Position numbers and translations under genes: made by a program
NCBI RefSeq assembly: GCF_963576615.1
Contig: NC_088718.1
Location: forward strand, 32,026,757-32,090,756
Reading direction: 5' to 3'
Length of the DNA: 64,000 nucleotides
Source of the DNA: Watersipora subatra
Taxonomy: Eukaryota > Bryozoa > Gymnolaemata > Cheilostomatida > Watersiporidae
Part shown: in pieces, positions 1-12,585 of the stretch
How positions within the stretch are numbered: the stretch's first letter is position 1
Layout of the letters: each line of letters opens with the position of its first letter
The notes under the pieces: generated by a model
Told to the model about the DNA's origin: nothing
Database searches by the model: none
What the model saw: only the letters and a program-made list of their open reading frames with translations

Positions 1-20
1 GTAACACGGTTAAAATAGAA

Positions 21-105
21 TCCCATGAACCAGATTTGAACAGGTGACCTAAGGATAGCAAATTACCACTACAGTCCTCCGCTCGAACAACTGAGCTATC
101 ACGGG
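21..105 (-). pseudogene. tRNA-Tyr(GTA) copy 1, degraded, class A
   Basis: A12-bp intron and the GTA anticodon are intact. A52 is changed to T, giving a T52-T62 mismatch in the T stem; G19 is changed to T and A21 to C in the D loop. Loss of G19 removes a conserved tertiary contact, so I call it a probable pseudogene. Confidence 0.6.
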
Positions 106-677
106 CGCATCTCTGGTAAAATGTGTTTTCTTATTCCATAAAACCATTTGAACTTTTGCAGTTTTAGTTGAAATGCAGTAGTAGACATTGTCACTCGTCT
201 TTGTATGCGAAAATAATGTCATTGCGAGCTAATACTGAACAATGCCTACAGATGAGTGTGCTGCCAGGACTGTGAAATATTTAAAATAATGGGTTTTGAA
301 TGTTGATACCATAATGAACCATGAACACTATGATTAATTCTTATGACATCTTATAAATAACGAGTGAACTCATAAACAATAAACCATTTATTAAAACAGA
401 CAATTTTGGTCTGTCTCTCTACCCATCGCGGTTCGACGCAAAAACAGATTGCGATTTTTTCCCAGGATCGGTTTGTTTACTGGTTTAACAATAAATAAAA
501 AATCTTAAAGATAAACACAGTTTTTTGTTTGTTCCTCGACAAATTACCATAAAACCATAATGTTTTTTAGTAGTTTACAAAGTATTTTGGTTGTAAAAAA
601 GTTTCCGGTTGGCGTCTCTGCCTTTTTGAACTAATCATCACTATGATTGAGAATAACGTAACACGGTTAAAATAGAA

Positions 678-762
678 TCCCATGAACCAGATTTGAACTG
701 GTGACCTAAGGATAACAAATTACCACTACAGTCCTCCGCTCTACCAACTGAGCTATCACGGG
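678..762 (-). tRNA. tRNA-Tyr(GTA) copy 2, class A
   Basis: All stems pair, with a G4-T69 wobble in the acceptor. The intron is TGGTAATTTGTT. A T4 terminator follows. Likely functional. Confidence 0.93.
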
Positions 763-1335
763 CACATCTCCAGTAAAATGTGTTTTCTTATTACATAAAA
801 CCATTTGAACTTTTGCAGTTTTAGTTGAAATGCAGTAGTAGACATTGTCACTCGTCTTTGTATGCGAAAATAATGTCATTGCGAGCTAATACTGAAAAAT
901 GCCTACAGATGAGTGTGCTACCAGGACTGTGAAATATTTAAATAATGGGTTTGTATGTTGATACCGTAATGAACCATGAACACTATGATTATATCTTATG
1001 ATATCTTATAGAAAACGGAGTGAACTCATCAACAATAAACCATTTGTTAAAAGAGAACTTTTTTGGTCTGCTTCATTACCGATCGCATGCCAACAGAAAG
1101 ACAGATATTGAATTTTTTCCAAAAGTCATTTTGTTGACAGCTTTGCGAATAAATTGAAAGCTCAGAAATAAACACAGTGTTTTGTATGTTTGTCAACAAC
1201 TTACAACAAAACCGTGATGCTTTTTAGTAGTTTACAAAAGATTTCTGTTGTAAGATAGTTTCGGGTTGTCGTCTCCACCTATTTTGAAGTAATCATCACA
1301 ATGATTGAAAAATACATTACATGGTTAAAACAGAA

Positions 1336-1420
1336 TCCTATGAACCAGGTTTGAACTGATGACCTAAGGATAGCAAATTACCACTACAGTCCTCCGCTCT
1401 ACCAACTGAGCTACCACGGG
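1336..1420 (-). tRNA. tRNA-Tyr(GTA) copy 3, class C
   Basis: G70 is changed to A, so C3-A70 mispairs; G7-T66 is a wobble. C50 is changed to T (T50-G64 wobble) and T60 to C. The acceptor stem is weak and function is doubtful. Confidence 0.75.
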
Positions 1421-1994
1421 CACATCTCCAGCAAAATATGTGTTTTCTTATTACATAAAATCATTTGAACCTTTGCAGTTTTCATTGAAATGCAGTAGTA
1501 GACATTGTCACTCGTCTTTGTATGCGAAAATAATGTCATTGCGAGCTAATACTGAAAAATGCCTACAGATGAGTGTGCTACCAGGACTGTGAAATATTTA
1601 AATAATGGGTTTGTATGTTGATACCGTAATGAACCATGAACACTATGATTATATCTTATGATATCTTATAGAAAACGGAGTGAACTCATCAACAATAAAC
1701 CATTTGTTAAAAGAGAACTTTTTGGTCTGCTTCATTACCGATCGCATGCCAACAGAAAGACAGATAATGAATTTTTTCCAAAGGTCATTTTGTTGACAGC
1801 TTTGCGAATAAATTGAAAGCTCAGAAATAAACACAGTGTTTTGTATGTTTGTCAACAACTTACAACAAAACCGTGATGCTTTTTAGTAGTTTACAAAAGA
1901 TTTCTGTTGTAAGATAGTTTCGGGTTGTCGTCTCCACCTATTTTGAAGTAATCATCACAATGATTGAAAAATACATTACATGGTTAAAACAGAA

Positions 1995-2079
1995 TCCTAT
2001 GAACCAGGTTTGAACTGATGACCTAAGGATAGCAAATTACCACTACAGTCCTCCGCTCTACCAACTGAGCTACCACGGG
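1995..2079 (-). tRNA. tRNA-Tyr(GTA) copy 4, class C
   Basis: Same sequence as copy 3, including the C3-A70 mispair, by single-unit duplication. Confidence 0.75.
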
Positions 2080-2651
2080 CACATCTCCAGTAAAATGTGT
2101 TTTCTTATTACATAAAATCATTTGAACTTTTGCAGTTTTAGTTGAAAAGCAGTAGTAGACATTGTCACGCGTCTTCGTAAACAAAAATAATGTCATTGCG
2201 AGCAATCACTGAAAAATGCCTACAAATGAGTGAGCTACCAGGACTGTGAAAAAATTAAAAAAATGGGTTGTGAATGTTGATACCATAATGAACCATGAAC
2301 ACTATGATTAATTCTTATGATATCTTATAAATAACGAGTGAACTCATAAACAATAAACCATTTATTAAAACAGACAATTTTGGTCTGTCTCTCTACCCAT
2401 CGCAGTTCGACGCAAAAACAGAGTGTGATTTTTTCCAAGGATGTGTTTGTTTATTGGTTTGCCAATAAATAAAAATACTCAAGGAGAAACACAGCATTTC
2501 GTGTGTTTCTCGACAAATTACAACAAAACCGTATTGGTTTTTAGTAGTTTACAAAGTATTTTGGTTGTAAGTAAGTTTTTAATCGGCGTCTCTGCCTTTT
2601 TGAACTAATCATCACTATGATTGAGAAAAACGTTGCATGATTAAAATAGAA

Positions 2652-2736
2652 TCCCGTGAACCAGATTTGCACTGGTGACCTAAGGATAGAAATATACCAC
2701 TACAGTCCTCCGCTCTACCAATTGAGCTGTCACAGG
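2652..2736 (-). pseudogene. tRNA-Tyr(GTA) copy 5, degraded, class B
   Basis: Two near-universal bases are changed: T8 to C and T55 to G, the latter inside the B box. C3 is T (T3-G70 wobble) and G15 is A. The intron is a variant, TGGTATATTTCT, still 12 bp. Probably inactive. Confidence 0.7.
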
Positions 2737-3309
2737 CACATCTCCAGTGAAATGTGTTTTCTTATTACATAAAATCATTTGAACCTTTGCAGTTTTAGTT
2801 GAAATGCATTAGTAGACATTGTCACTCGTCTTTGTATGCAAAAACATTGTCATTATGAGCTATCACTGCAAAATGCCTACAGATGAGTGTGCTGCCAGGA
2901 CTGTGAAAAAGTTAAAAAAAATGGGTTTCGAATGTTGATACCATAATGAACCATGAACATTATGATTAATTCTTATGACCTCTTATAAATAACGAAAGAA
3001 CTCGTAAACAATAAACCATTTATTAAAACAGACAATTTTGGTCTGTCTCTCTACCCATCGCAATTCGACGCAAAAACAGAGTGTGACTTTTTCCAAGGAT
3101 GTGTTTGTTTATCGGTTTGCCAATAAATTAAAATACTCAAAGAGAAACACAGCTTTTCGTGTGTTTCTCGACAAATTACAACAAAACCATATTGGTTTTT
3201 ACTAGTTTACAAAGTTTTTTGGTGGTAAAAAAGTTTCCAGTTGGCGTCTCTGCCTTTTTTAACTAATCATCACTATGATTGAAAAAAACGTTGCATGATT
3301 AAAATAGAA

Positions 3310-3394
3310 TCCCGTGAACCAGATTTGAACTGGTGACCTAAGGATTACAATATACTACTACAGTCCTCCGCTCTACCAACTGAGCTATCACGGG
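3310..3394 (-). tRNA. tRNA-Tyr(GTA) copy 6, class B
   Basis: The exons match the fully paired consensus. The intron is the most diverged in the window, TAGTATATTGTA, but still 12 bp. Likely functional if splicing tolerates this intron. Confidence 0.93.
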
Positions 3395-3966
3395 CACATC
3401 TCCAGTAAAAGGTGTTTTCTTAGTACATAAAATCATTTTAACCTTTGCAGTTTTAGTTGAAATGCAGTAGTAGACATTGTCACTCGTCTTTGTATGCAAA
3501 AACATTGTCATTATGAACTATCACTGCAAAATGCCTACAGATGAGTGTGCTGCCAGGACTGTTAAAAAGTTGAAAAAATGGGTTTTGAATGTTGATACCA
3601 TAATGAACCATGAACACTATGATTAATTCTTATGACATCTTATAAATAACGAGTGAACTCATAAACAATAAACCATTTATTAAAACAAAAAATTTTGGTC
3701 TCTCTCTCTACCCATCGCAGTTCGACGCAAAAACAGATTCCGATTTTTTCCTAGGATGGGTTTGTTTACTGGTTACACAATAAATAAAAAATCTTAAAGA
3801 TAAACACAGTTTTTTGTTTGTTTCTCAACAAATTACCACAAAACCATAATGGTTTTTAGTAGTTTACAAAGTATTTTGGCTGTAAGAAAGTTTCCAGCTG
3901 GCATCTCTGCCTTTTTGAACTAATCATCACTATGATTGAGAAAAACTTTACACGGTTAAAATAGAA

Positions 3967-4051
3967 TCCCATGAACCAGATTTGAACTGGTGACCTAAGG
4001 ATAGCAAATTACCACTACAGTCCTCCGCTCTTCCAACTGAGCTATCACAGG
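3967..4051 (-). tRNA. tRNA-Tyr(GTA) copy 7, class A-like
   Basis: C3 is T, so T3-G70 and G4-T69 wobbles sit side by side. T20 is A. The flank gagaaaaacttt supplies a second T-run (T5) past the T4. Confidence 0.88.
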
Positions 4052-4623
4052 CACATCTCCAGTAAAATGTGTTTTCTTATTACATAAAATCATTTGAACC
4101 TTTGCAGTTTTAGTTGAAATGCAGTAGTAGACATTGTCACTCGTCTTCGTAAGCAAAAATAATGTCATTGCGAGCTAATACTGAAAAATGCCTACAGATG
4201 AGTGTGCTACCAGGACTTTAAAAAAATTAAATTAATTGGTTTTGAATGTTGATACCATAATGAACCATGAACACTATGATTAATTCTTATAATTATCTTA
4301 TAAATAACGAGTGAACTCATAAACAATAAACCATTCATTAAAACAGACAATTTTGGTCTGTCTCTTTACCCATCGCAAATCGACGCAAAAACAGAGTGTG
4401 AGTTTTTCCAAGGATGTGTTTGTTTATTGGTTTGCCAATAAATTAAAATACTCAAGGAGAAACACAGCTTTTCGTGTGTTTCTCGACAAATTACAACAAA
4501 ACCATATTGGTTTTCACTAGTTTACAAAGTATTTTGGTGGTAAAAAAGTTTCCAGTTGGCGTCTCTGCCTTTTTTAACTAATGATCATTATGATTGAAAA
4601 AACGTTGCATGATTAAAATAGAA

Positions 4624-4708
4624 TCCCGTGAACCAGATTTGAACTGGTGACCTAAGGATAACAAATTACCACTACAGTCCTCCGCTCTACCAACTGAGCT
4701 ATCACGGG
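4624..4708 (-). tRNA. tRNA-Tyr(GTA) copy 8, class B, fully paired
   Basis: Every stem is Watson-Crick paired except the usual G27-T43. The intron is TGGTAATTTGTT, and T4 plus T6 terminators follow. One of the best candidates for an active gene. Confidence 0.97.
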
Positions 4709-5281
4709 CACATCTCCAGTAAAATGTGTTTTCTTATTACATAAAATCATTTGAACTTTTGCAGTTTTAGTTGAAATGCAGTAGTAGACATTCTCACTGG
4801 TCTTTGTATGCAAAAACATTGTCATTATGAACTATCACTGCAAAATGCCTACAGATGAGTTTGCTGCCAGGACTGTGAAAAAGTTGAAAAAATTGGTTTT
4901 GTATGTTGATTCTATAATGAGCCATAAACACAATGATTATATCTTATGATATCTTATAAATAACGAGTGAACTCATAAACAATAAACCATTTATTAAAAC
5001 AGACAATTTTGGTCTGTCTCTCTACCCATCGCAGTTCGACGCAAAAACAGATTGCGATTTTTTTCCCAGGATCGGTTTGTTTACTGGTTTAACAATAAAT
5101 AAAAAATCTTAAAGATAAACACAGTTTTTTGTTTGTTTCTCGACAAATTACCACAAAACCATAATGTTTTTTAGTAGTTTACAAAGTATTTTGGTTGTAA
5201 GAAAGTTTCCGGTTGGCGTCTCTGCCTTTTTGAACTAATCATTACTATGATTGAGAATAACGTAACACGGTTAAAATAGAA

Positions 5282-5366
5282 TCCCATGAACCAGATTTGA
5301 ACAGGTGACCTAAGGATAGCAAATTACCACTACAGTCCTCCGCTCGAACAACTGAGCTATCACGGG
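5282..5366 (-). pseudogene. tRNA-Tyr(GTA) copy 9, degraded, class A
   Basis: Same lesions as copy 1: T52-T62 mismatch, G19 to T, A21 to C. It shares the cgggcgcatctctgg 5' flank with copies 1, 18, 38 and 63. Confidence 0.6.
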
Positions 5367-5935
5367 CGCATCTCTGGTAAAATGTGTTTTCTTATTCCAT
5401 AAAACCATTTGAACTTTTGCAGTTTAAGTTGAAATGCAGTAGTAGACATTGTCACTCGTCTTTGTATGCAAAAATAATGTCATTGCGAGCTAATACTGAA
5501 CAATGCCTACAGATGAGTTTGCTGCCAGGACTGTGAAATATTTAAAATAATGGGTTTGTATGTTGATACCGTAATGAACCATGAACACTGTGGTTATATC
5601 TTATGATATCTTATAGAAAACGAGTGAACTCATCAACAACAAACCATTTGTTAAAAGAGAACTTTTTTGGTCTGCTTCATTGCCGATCGCATGCCAACAC
5701 AAAGACAGATCATGAGTTTTTTCCAAAGGTCATTTTGTTGCCAGCTTTGCGAATAAATTGAAAACTCAGAACTAAACCCAGCGTATTGTATGTTTGTCAA
5801 CAACTTACAACAAAACCGTGATACTTTTTAGTAGTTTACAAAAGATTTCTGTTGTAAGAAAGTTTGGGTTGTCGTCTCCACCTATTTTGAAGTAATCACA
5901 ATGATTGAAAAATACATTACATGGTTAAAACAGAA

Positions 5936-6020
5936 TCCCATTAACCAGGTTTGAACTGATGACCTAAGGATAGCAAATTACCACTACAGTCCTCCGCTCT
6001 ACCAACTGAGCTACCACGGG
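5936..6020 (-). tRNA. tRNA-Tyr(GTA) copy 10, class C
   Basis: C67 is changed to A (G6-A67 mispair), next to a G7-T66 wobble; T50-G64 is a wobble. The acceptor end near the T stem is weak. Confidence 0.78.
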
Positions 6021-6592
6021 CACATCTCCAGTAAAATGTGTTTTCTTATTACATAAAATCATTTGAACTTTTGCAGTTTTAGTTGAAATGCAGTAGTAGA
6101 CATTGTCACTCGTCTTTGTATGCAACAATATTGTCATTATGAGCTATCACTACAAAATTCCTACAGATGAGTGTGCTGCCAGGACTGTGAAAAAGTTAAA
6201 AAAAAAGGGTTTTGAATGTTGATACCATAATGAACCATGAACACTATGATTAATTCTTATGATATCTTTTAAATAACGAGTGAACTCGTAAACAATAAAA
6301 CATTTATTAAAACAGACAATTTTGGTCTGTCTCTCTACCCATCGCAATTCGACGCAAAAACAGAGTGTGATTTTTTCCAAGGTTGTGTTTGTTTATTGGT
6401 TTGCCAATAAATTAAAATACTCAAGGAGAAACACAGCTTTTCGTGTGTTTCTCGACAAATTACAACAAAACCATATTGGTTTTTACTAGTTTACAAAGTA
6501 TTTTGGTTGTAAAAATATTTCCCGTTGGCGTCTCTGCCTTTTTTAACTAATCATCATTATGATTGAAAAAACGTTGCATGATTAAAATAGAA

Positions 6593-6677
6593 TCCCGTGA
6601 ACCAGATTTGAACTGGTGATCTAAGGATAACAAATTACCACTACAGTCCTCCACTCTACCAACTGAACTATCACGGG
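6593..6677 (-). tRNA. tRNA-Tyr(GTA) copy 11, class B
   Basis: The D stem has two wobbles (C11 to T with G24; C25 to T with G10). G46 is A. The acceptor and T stems are fully paired. Confidence 0.88.
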
Positions 6678-7247
6678 CACATATCCAGTAAAATGTGTTT
6701 TCTTATTACATAAAACCATTTGAACTTTTGCAGTTTTAGTTGAAATGCAGTAGTAGACATTGTCACTCGTCTTTGTATGCAAAAATAATGTCATTGCGAG
6801 CTAATACTGAACAATGCCTACAGATGAGTGTGCTGCCAGGACTGTGAAATATTTAAACTAATGGGTTTGTATGTTGATACCGTAATGAACCATGAACACT
6901 GTGGTTATATCTTATGATATCTTATAGAAAACGAGTGAACTCATCAACAACAAACCATTTGTTAAAAGAGAACTTTTTTGGTCTGCTTCATTGCCGAACG
7001 CATGCCAACACAAAGACAGATCATGAATTTTTTCCAAAGGTCATTTTGTTGCCAGCTTTGCGAATAAATTGAAAACTCAGAAATAAACCCAGCGTTTTGT
7101 ATGTTTGTCAACAACTTACAACAAAACCGTGATCCTTTTTAGTAGTTTACAAAAGATTTCTGTTGTAAGAAAGTTTCGGGTTGTCGTCTCCACCTATTTT
7201 GAAGTAATCACAATGATTGAAAAATACATTACATGGTTAAAACAGAA

Positions 7248-7332
7248 TCCCATTAACCAGGTTTGAACTGATGACCTAAGGATAGCAAATTACCACTACA
7301 GTCCTCCGCTCGACCAACTGAGCTACCACGGG
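7248..7332 (-). tRNA. tRNA-Tyr(GTA) copy 12, class C
   Basis: As copy 10 (G6-A67 mispair, G7-T66 wobble), with A21 also changed to C in the D loop. Confidence 0.75.
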
Positions 7333-7904
7333 CACATCTCCAGTAAAATGTGTTTTCTTATTACATAAAATCATTTGAACTTTTGCAGTTTTAGTTGAAA
7401 TGCAGTAGTAGACATTGTCACTCGTCTTTGTATGCAACAATATTGTCATTATGAGCTATCACTACAAAATTCCTACAGATGAGTGTGCTGCCAGGACTGT
7501 GAAAAAGTTAAAAAAAAAGGGTTTTGAATGTTGATACCATAATGAACCATGAACACTATGATTAATTCTTATGATATCTTTTAAATAACGAGTGAACTCG
7601 TAAACAATAAAACATTTATTAAAACAGACAATTTTGGTCTGTCTCTCTACCCATCGCAATTCGACGCAAAAACAGAGTGTGATTTTTTCCAAGGTTGTGT
7701 TTGTTTATTGGTTTGCCAATAAATTAAAATACTCAAGGAGAAACACAGCTTTTCGTGTGTTTCTCGACAAATTACAACAAAACCATATTGGTTTTTACTA
7801 GTTTACAAAGTATTTTGGTTGTAAAAATATTTCCCGTTGGCGTCTCTGCCTTTTTTAACTAATCATCATTATGATTGAAAAAACGTTGCATGATTAAAAT
7901 AGAA

Positions 7905-7989
7905 TCCCGTGAACCAGATTTGAACTGGTGATCTAAGGATAACAAATTACCACTACAGTCCTCCACTCTACCAACTGAACTATCACGGG
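7905..7989 (-). tRNA. tRNA-Tyr(GTA) copy 13, class B
   Basis: Same sequence as copy 11, by the two-unit duplication. Confidence 0.88.
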
Positions 7990-8559
7990 CACATATCCAG
8001 TAAAATGTGTTTTCTTATTACATAAAACCATTTGAACTTTTGCAGTTTTAGTTGAAATGCAGTAGTAGACATTGTCACTCGTCTTTGTATGCAAAAATAA
8101 TGTCATTGCGAGCTAATACTGAACAATGCCTACAGATGAGTGTGCTGCCAGGACTGTGAAATATTTAAACTAATGGGTTTGTATGTTGATACCGTAATGA
8201 ACCATGAACACTGTGGTTATATCTTATGATATCTTATAGAAAACGAGTGAACTCATCAACAACAAACCATTTGTTAAAAGAGAACTTTTTTGGTCTGCTT
8301 CATTGCCGAACGCATGCCAACACAAAGACAGATCATGAATTTTTTCCAAAGGTCATTTTGTTGCCAGCTTTGCGAATAAATTGAAAACTCAGAAATAAAC
8401 CCAGCGTTTTGTATGTTTGTCAACAACTTACAACAAAACCGTGATCCTTTTTAGTAGTTTACAAAAGATTTCTGTTGTAAGAAAGTTTCGGGTTGTCGTC
8501 TCCACCTATTTTGAAGTAATCACAATGATTGAAAAATACATTACATGGTTAAAACAGAA

Positions 8560-8644
8560 TCCCATTAACCAGGTTTGAACTGATGACCTAAGGATAGCAA
8601 ATTACCACTACAGTCCTCCGCTCGACCAACTGAGCTACCACGGG
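8560..8644 (-). tRNA. tRNA-Tyr(GTA) copy 14, class C
   Basis: Same sequence as copy 12, by the two-unit duplication. Confidence 0.75.
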
Positions 8645-9215
8645 CACATCTCCAGTAAAATGTGTTTTCTTATTACATAAAATCATTTGAACTTTTGCAG
8701 TTTTAGTTGAAATGCAGTAGTAGACATTGTCACTCGTCTTCGTAAGCAAATATAATGTCATTGCGAGCTAATACTGAAAAATGCCTACAGATGAGTGTGC
8801 TACCAGGACTTTAAAAAAATTAAATTAATTGGTTTTGAATGTTGATACCATAATGAACCATGAACACTATGATTAATTCTTATGATATCTTATAAATAAC
8901 GAGTGAACTCGTAAACAATAAACCATTCATTAAAACAGACAATTTTGGTCTGTCTCTTTACCCATCGCAATTCGACGCAAAAACAGAGTGTGATTTTTTC
9001 CAAGGATGTGTTTGTTTATTGGTTTGCCAATAAATTAAAATACTCAAGGAGAAACACAGCTTTTCGTGTGTTTCTCGACAAATTACAACAAAACCATATT
9101 GGTTTTTACTAGTTTACAAAGTATTTTGGTGGTAAAAAAGTTTCCAGTTGGCGTCTCTGCCTTTTTTAACTAATGATCATTATGATTGAAAAAACGTTGC
9201 ATGATTAAAATAGAA

Positions 9216-9300
9216 TCCCGTGAACCAGATTTGAACTGGTGACCTAAGGATAACAAATTACCACTACAGTCCTCCGCTCTACCAACTGAGCTATCACGGG
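9216..9300 (-). tRNA. tRNA-Tyr(GTA) copy 15, class B, fully paired
   Basis: Same gene sequence as copy 8; all stems are intact. The 5' flank differs slightly (cacatcttcag). Confidence 0.97.
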
Positions 9301-9873
9301 CACATCTTCAGTAAAATGTGTTTCCCTATTACATAAAATCATTTGAACCTTTGCAGTTTTAGTTGAAATGCAGTAATAGACATTCTCACTGGTCTTTGTA
9401 TGCAAAAACATTGTCATTATGAACTATCACTGCAAAATGCCTACAGATGAGTTTGCTGCCAGGACTGTGAAAAAGTTGAAAAAATTGGTTTTGTATGTTG
9501 ATTCTATAATGAGCCATAAACACAATGATTATATCTTATGATATCTTATAAATAACGAGTGAACTCATAAACAATAAACCATTTATTAAAACAGACAATT
9601 TTGGTCTGTCTCTCTACCCATCGCAGTTCGACGCAAAAACAGATTGCGATTTTTTTCCCAGGATCGGTTTGTTTACTGGTTTAACAATAAATAAAAAATC
9701 TTAAAGATAAACACAGTTTTTTGTTTGTTTCTCGACAAATTACCACAAAACCATAATGTTTTTTAGTAGTTTACAAAGTATTTTGGTTGTAAGAAAGTTT
9801 CCGGTTGGCGTCACTGCCTTTTTGAACTAATCATTACTATGATTGAGAATAACGTAACACGGTTAAAATAGAA

Positions 9874-9958
9874 TCCCATGAACCAGATTTGAACTGGTGA
9901 TCTAAGGATAGCAAATTACCACTACAGTCCTCCACTCTACCAACTGAGCTATCACAGG
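9874..9958 (-). tRNA. tRNA-Tyr(GTA) copy 16, class A; first gene of HOR copy 1
   Basis: C3 to T gives a T3-G70 wobble beside G4-T69. C25 to T gives a G10-T25 wobble. G46 is A. Counterparts: copies 36, 56 and 61. Confidence 0.88.
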
Positions 9959-10531
9959 CACATATCCAGTAAAATGTGTTTTCTTATTACATAAAATCAT
10001 TTGAACTTTTGCAGTTTTAGTTGAAATGCAGTAGTAGACATTGTCACTCGTCTTTGTATGCAAAAACATTGTCATTATGAGCTATCACTGCAAAATGCCT
10101 ACAGATGAGTGTGCTGCCAGGACTGTGAAAAAGTTAAAAAAAAAGGGTTTTGAATGTTGATACCATAATGAACCATGAACACTATGATTAATTCTTATGT
10201 TAACTTATAAATAACGAGTGAACTCATAAACAATAAACCATTCATTAAAACAAACAATTTTGGTCTGTCTCTCTACCCATCGCAATTCGACGCAAAAACA
10301 GAGTGTGATTTTTTCCAAGGATGTCTTTGTTTATTGGTTTGCCAATAAATTAAAATACTCAAGGAGAAACACAGCTTTTCGTGTGTTTCTCGACAAATTA
10401 CAACAAAACCATAATGGTTTTTAGTAGTTTACAAAGTATTTTGGCTGTAAGAAAGTTTCCAGCTGGCATCTCTGCCTTTTTGAACTAATCATCACTATGA
10501 TTGAGAAAAACTTTACATGATTAAAATAGAA

Positions 10532-10616
10532 TCCCGTGAACCAGGTTTGAACTGGTGACCTAAGGATAACAAATTACCACTACAGTCCTCCGCTCTACCA
10601 ACTGAGCTATCACGGG
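10532..10616 (-). tRNA. tRNA-Tyr(GTA) copy 17, hybrid A/B unit
   Basis: All stems are fully paired; T60 is C in the T loop. The 3' flank gagaaaaactttacatgatt mixes A and B features and has a T5 back-up run. Counterparts: copies 37, 57 and 62. Confidence 0.95.
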
Positions 10617-11189
10617 CACATCTCCAGTAAAATGTGTTTTCTTATTACATAAAATCATTTGAACTTTTGCAGTTTTAGTTGAAATGCAGTAGTAGACATT
10701 CTCACTCGTCTTTGTATGCAAAAACATTGTCATTATGAACTATCACTGCAAAATGCCTACAGATGAGTGTGCTGCCAGGACTGTGAAAAAGTTAAAAAAA
10801 AAGGGTTTTGAATGTTGATACCATAATGAATCATGAACACTATGATTAATTCTTATGATAACTTATAAATAACGAGTGAACTCATAAACAATAAACCATT
10901 CATTAAAACAGACAATTTTGGTCTGTCTCTCTACCCATCGCAGTTCGACGCAAAAACAGAGTGTGATTTTTTCAAAGGATGTGTTTGTTTATTGGTTTAA
11001 CAATAAATAAAAAATCTTAAAGATAAACACAGTTTTTTGTTTGTTTCTCGACAAATTACCACAAAACCATAATGTTTTTTAGTAGTTTACAAAGTATTTT
11101 GGTTGTAAGAAAGTTTCCGGTTGGCGTCTCTGCCTTTTTGAACTAATCATTACTATGATTGAGAATAACGTAACACGGTTAAAATAGAA

Positions 11190-11274
11190 TCCCATGAACC
11201 AGATTTGAACAGGTGACCTAAGGATAGCAAATTACCACTACAGTCCTCCGCTCGAACAACTGAGCTATCACGGG
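11190..11274 (-). pseudogene. tRNA-Tyr(GTA) copy 18, degraded, class A
   Basis: Same T52-T62 mismatch and G19/A21 changes as copy 1. Counterparts: copies 38 and 63. Confidence 0.6.
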
Positions 11275-11843
11275 CGCATCTCTGGTAAAATGTGTTTTCT
11301 TATTCCATAAAACCATTTGAACTTTTGCAGTTTTAGTTGAAATGCAGTAGTAGACATTGTCACTCGTCTTTGTATGCGAAAATAATGTCATTGCGAGCTA
11401 ATACTGAACAATGCCTACAGATGAGTGTGCTGCCAGGACTGTGAAATATTTAAAATAATGGGTTTGTATGTTGATACCGTAATGAACCATGAACACTGTG
11501 GTTATATCTTATGATATCTTATAGAAAACGAGTGAACTCATCAACAACAAACCATTTGTTAAAAGAGAACTTTTTTGGTCTGCTTCATTGCCGATCGCAT
11601 GCCAACACAAAGACAGATCATGAGTTTTTTCCAAAGGTCATTTTGTTGCCAGCTTTGCGAATAAATTGAAAACTCAGAAATAAACCCAGCGTATTGTATG
11701 TTTGTCAACAACTTACAACAAAACCGTGATACTTTTTAGTAGTTTACAAAAGATTTCTGTTGTAAGAAAGTTTGGGTTGTCGTCTCCACCTATTTTGAAG
11801 TAATCACAATGATTGAAAAATACATTACATGGTTAAAACAGAA
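11275..11843. repeat. Representative class C spacer
   Basis: A 569-bp spacer, the most diverged class. It reads gaaaacgagtgaactcatca where the others have aaataacgagtgaactcata, and the following segments (ggtctgcttcattgccgatc, gccagctttgcgaataaatt) differ strongly from A and B. Only hairpin H5 survives clearly, shortened to AATCA-CAA-TGATT. The spacer ends gattgaaaaatacattacatgg next to the gene. Confidence 0.8.
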
Positions 11844-11928
11844 TCCCATTAACCAGGTTTGAACTGATGACCTAAGGATAGCAAATTACCACTACAGTCC
11901 TCCGCTCTACCAACTGAGCTACCACAGG
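11844..11928 (-). tRNA. tRNA-Tyr(GTA) copy 19, class C
   Basis: G6-A67 mispair and G7-T66 wobble as in copy 10, plus C3 to T (T3-G70 wobble). Counterparts 39 and 64 carry one more change. Confidence 0.75.
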
Positions 11929-12500
11929 CACATCTCCAGTAAAATGTGTTTTCTTATTACATAAAATCATTTGAACTTTTGCAGTTTTAGTTGAAATGCA
12001 GTAGTAGACATTGTCACTCGTCTTTGTATGCAACAATATTGTCATTATGAGCTATCACTACAAAATTCCTACAGATGAGTGTGCTGCCAGGACTGTGAAA
12101 AAGTTTAAAAAAAAGGGTTTTGAATGTTGATACCATAATGAACCATGAACACTATGATTAATTCTTATGATATCTTTTAAATAACGAGTGAACTCGTAAA
12201 CAATAAAACATTTATTAAAACAGACAATTTTGGTCTGTCTCTCTACCCATCGCAATTCGACGCAAAAACAGAGTGTGATTTTTTCCAAGGTTGTGTTTGT
12301 TTATTGGTTTGCCAATAAATTAAAATACTCAAGGAGAAACACAGCTTTTCGTGTGTTTCTCGACAAATTACAACAAAACCATATTGGTTTTTACTAGTTT
12401 ACAAAGTATTTTGGTTGTAAAAATATTTCCAGTTGGCGTCTCTGCCTTTTTTAACTAATCATCATTATGATTGAAAAAACGTTGCATGATTAAAATAGAA

Positions 12501-12585
12501 TCCCGTGAACCAGATTTGAACTGGTGATCTAAGGATAACAAATTACCACTACAGTCCTCCACTCTACCAACTGAGCTATCACGGG
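12501..12585 (-). tRNA. tRNA-Tyr(GTA) copy 20, class B
   Basis: Fully paired except for a G10-T25 wobble (C25 to T). G46 is A. Counterparts: copies 40 and 65. Confidence 0.93.

Larger units (their letters stand above)
841..2089. repeat. Single-unit tandem duplication (class C spacer and gene)
   Basis: The block from about 841 recurs at about 1501, offset 659-660 bp. It includes the C-class spacer and the two tRNA genes at 1336 and 1995. The two copies are nearly identical: one has an extra T in the T-run near 1057, and there is a substitution near 1104/1764. Both genes share the unusual G70-to-A change, so the change predates the duplication. Confidence 0.8.
6021..7332. repeat. Two-unit block (B + C), first copy
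   Basis: This 1,312-bp block is followed immediately by a near-identical copy at 7333-8644. It carries one B gene (6593) and one C gene (7248). The edges lie near the 5' ends of the C-class tRNA genes. The homology on the right fades near 8740, where TTCGTAAGC replaces TTTGTATGC. Confidence 0.8.
7333..8644. repeat. Two-unit block (B + C), second copy
   Basis: Second copy of the 1,312-bp block, carrying the B gene at 7905 and the C gene at 8560. No difference from the first copy was noticed over most of its length, which points to a very recent duplication or a conversion event. Confidence 0.8.

Noticed and set aside
2023-2205. A minus-strand ORF with a VAQLVERRT-like peptide, also at 61155 and 63787.
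   Set aside because: It is the translation of the tRNA gene itself (D arm and anticodon arm), a common false protein hit.
2652-2736. A different tRNA isoacceptor among the degraded copies.
   Set aside because: All 98 copies read GTA at the anticodon; the changes in degraded copies lie elsewhere.
6150-6380. A repeated minus-strand ORF in the hairpin region (starts MEKITLCFC), also in the 51-59 kb units as a form starting MSRNTRK.
   Set aside because: It covers the inverted repeats of the class B spacer, breaks in other units and resembles no protein I know. Length near 70 codons is expected by chance in this many repeated units.
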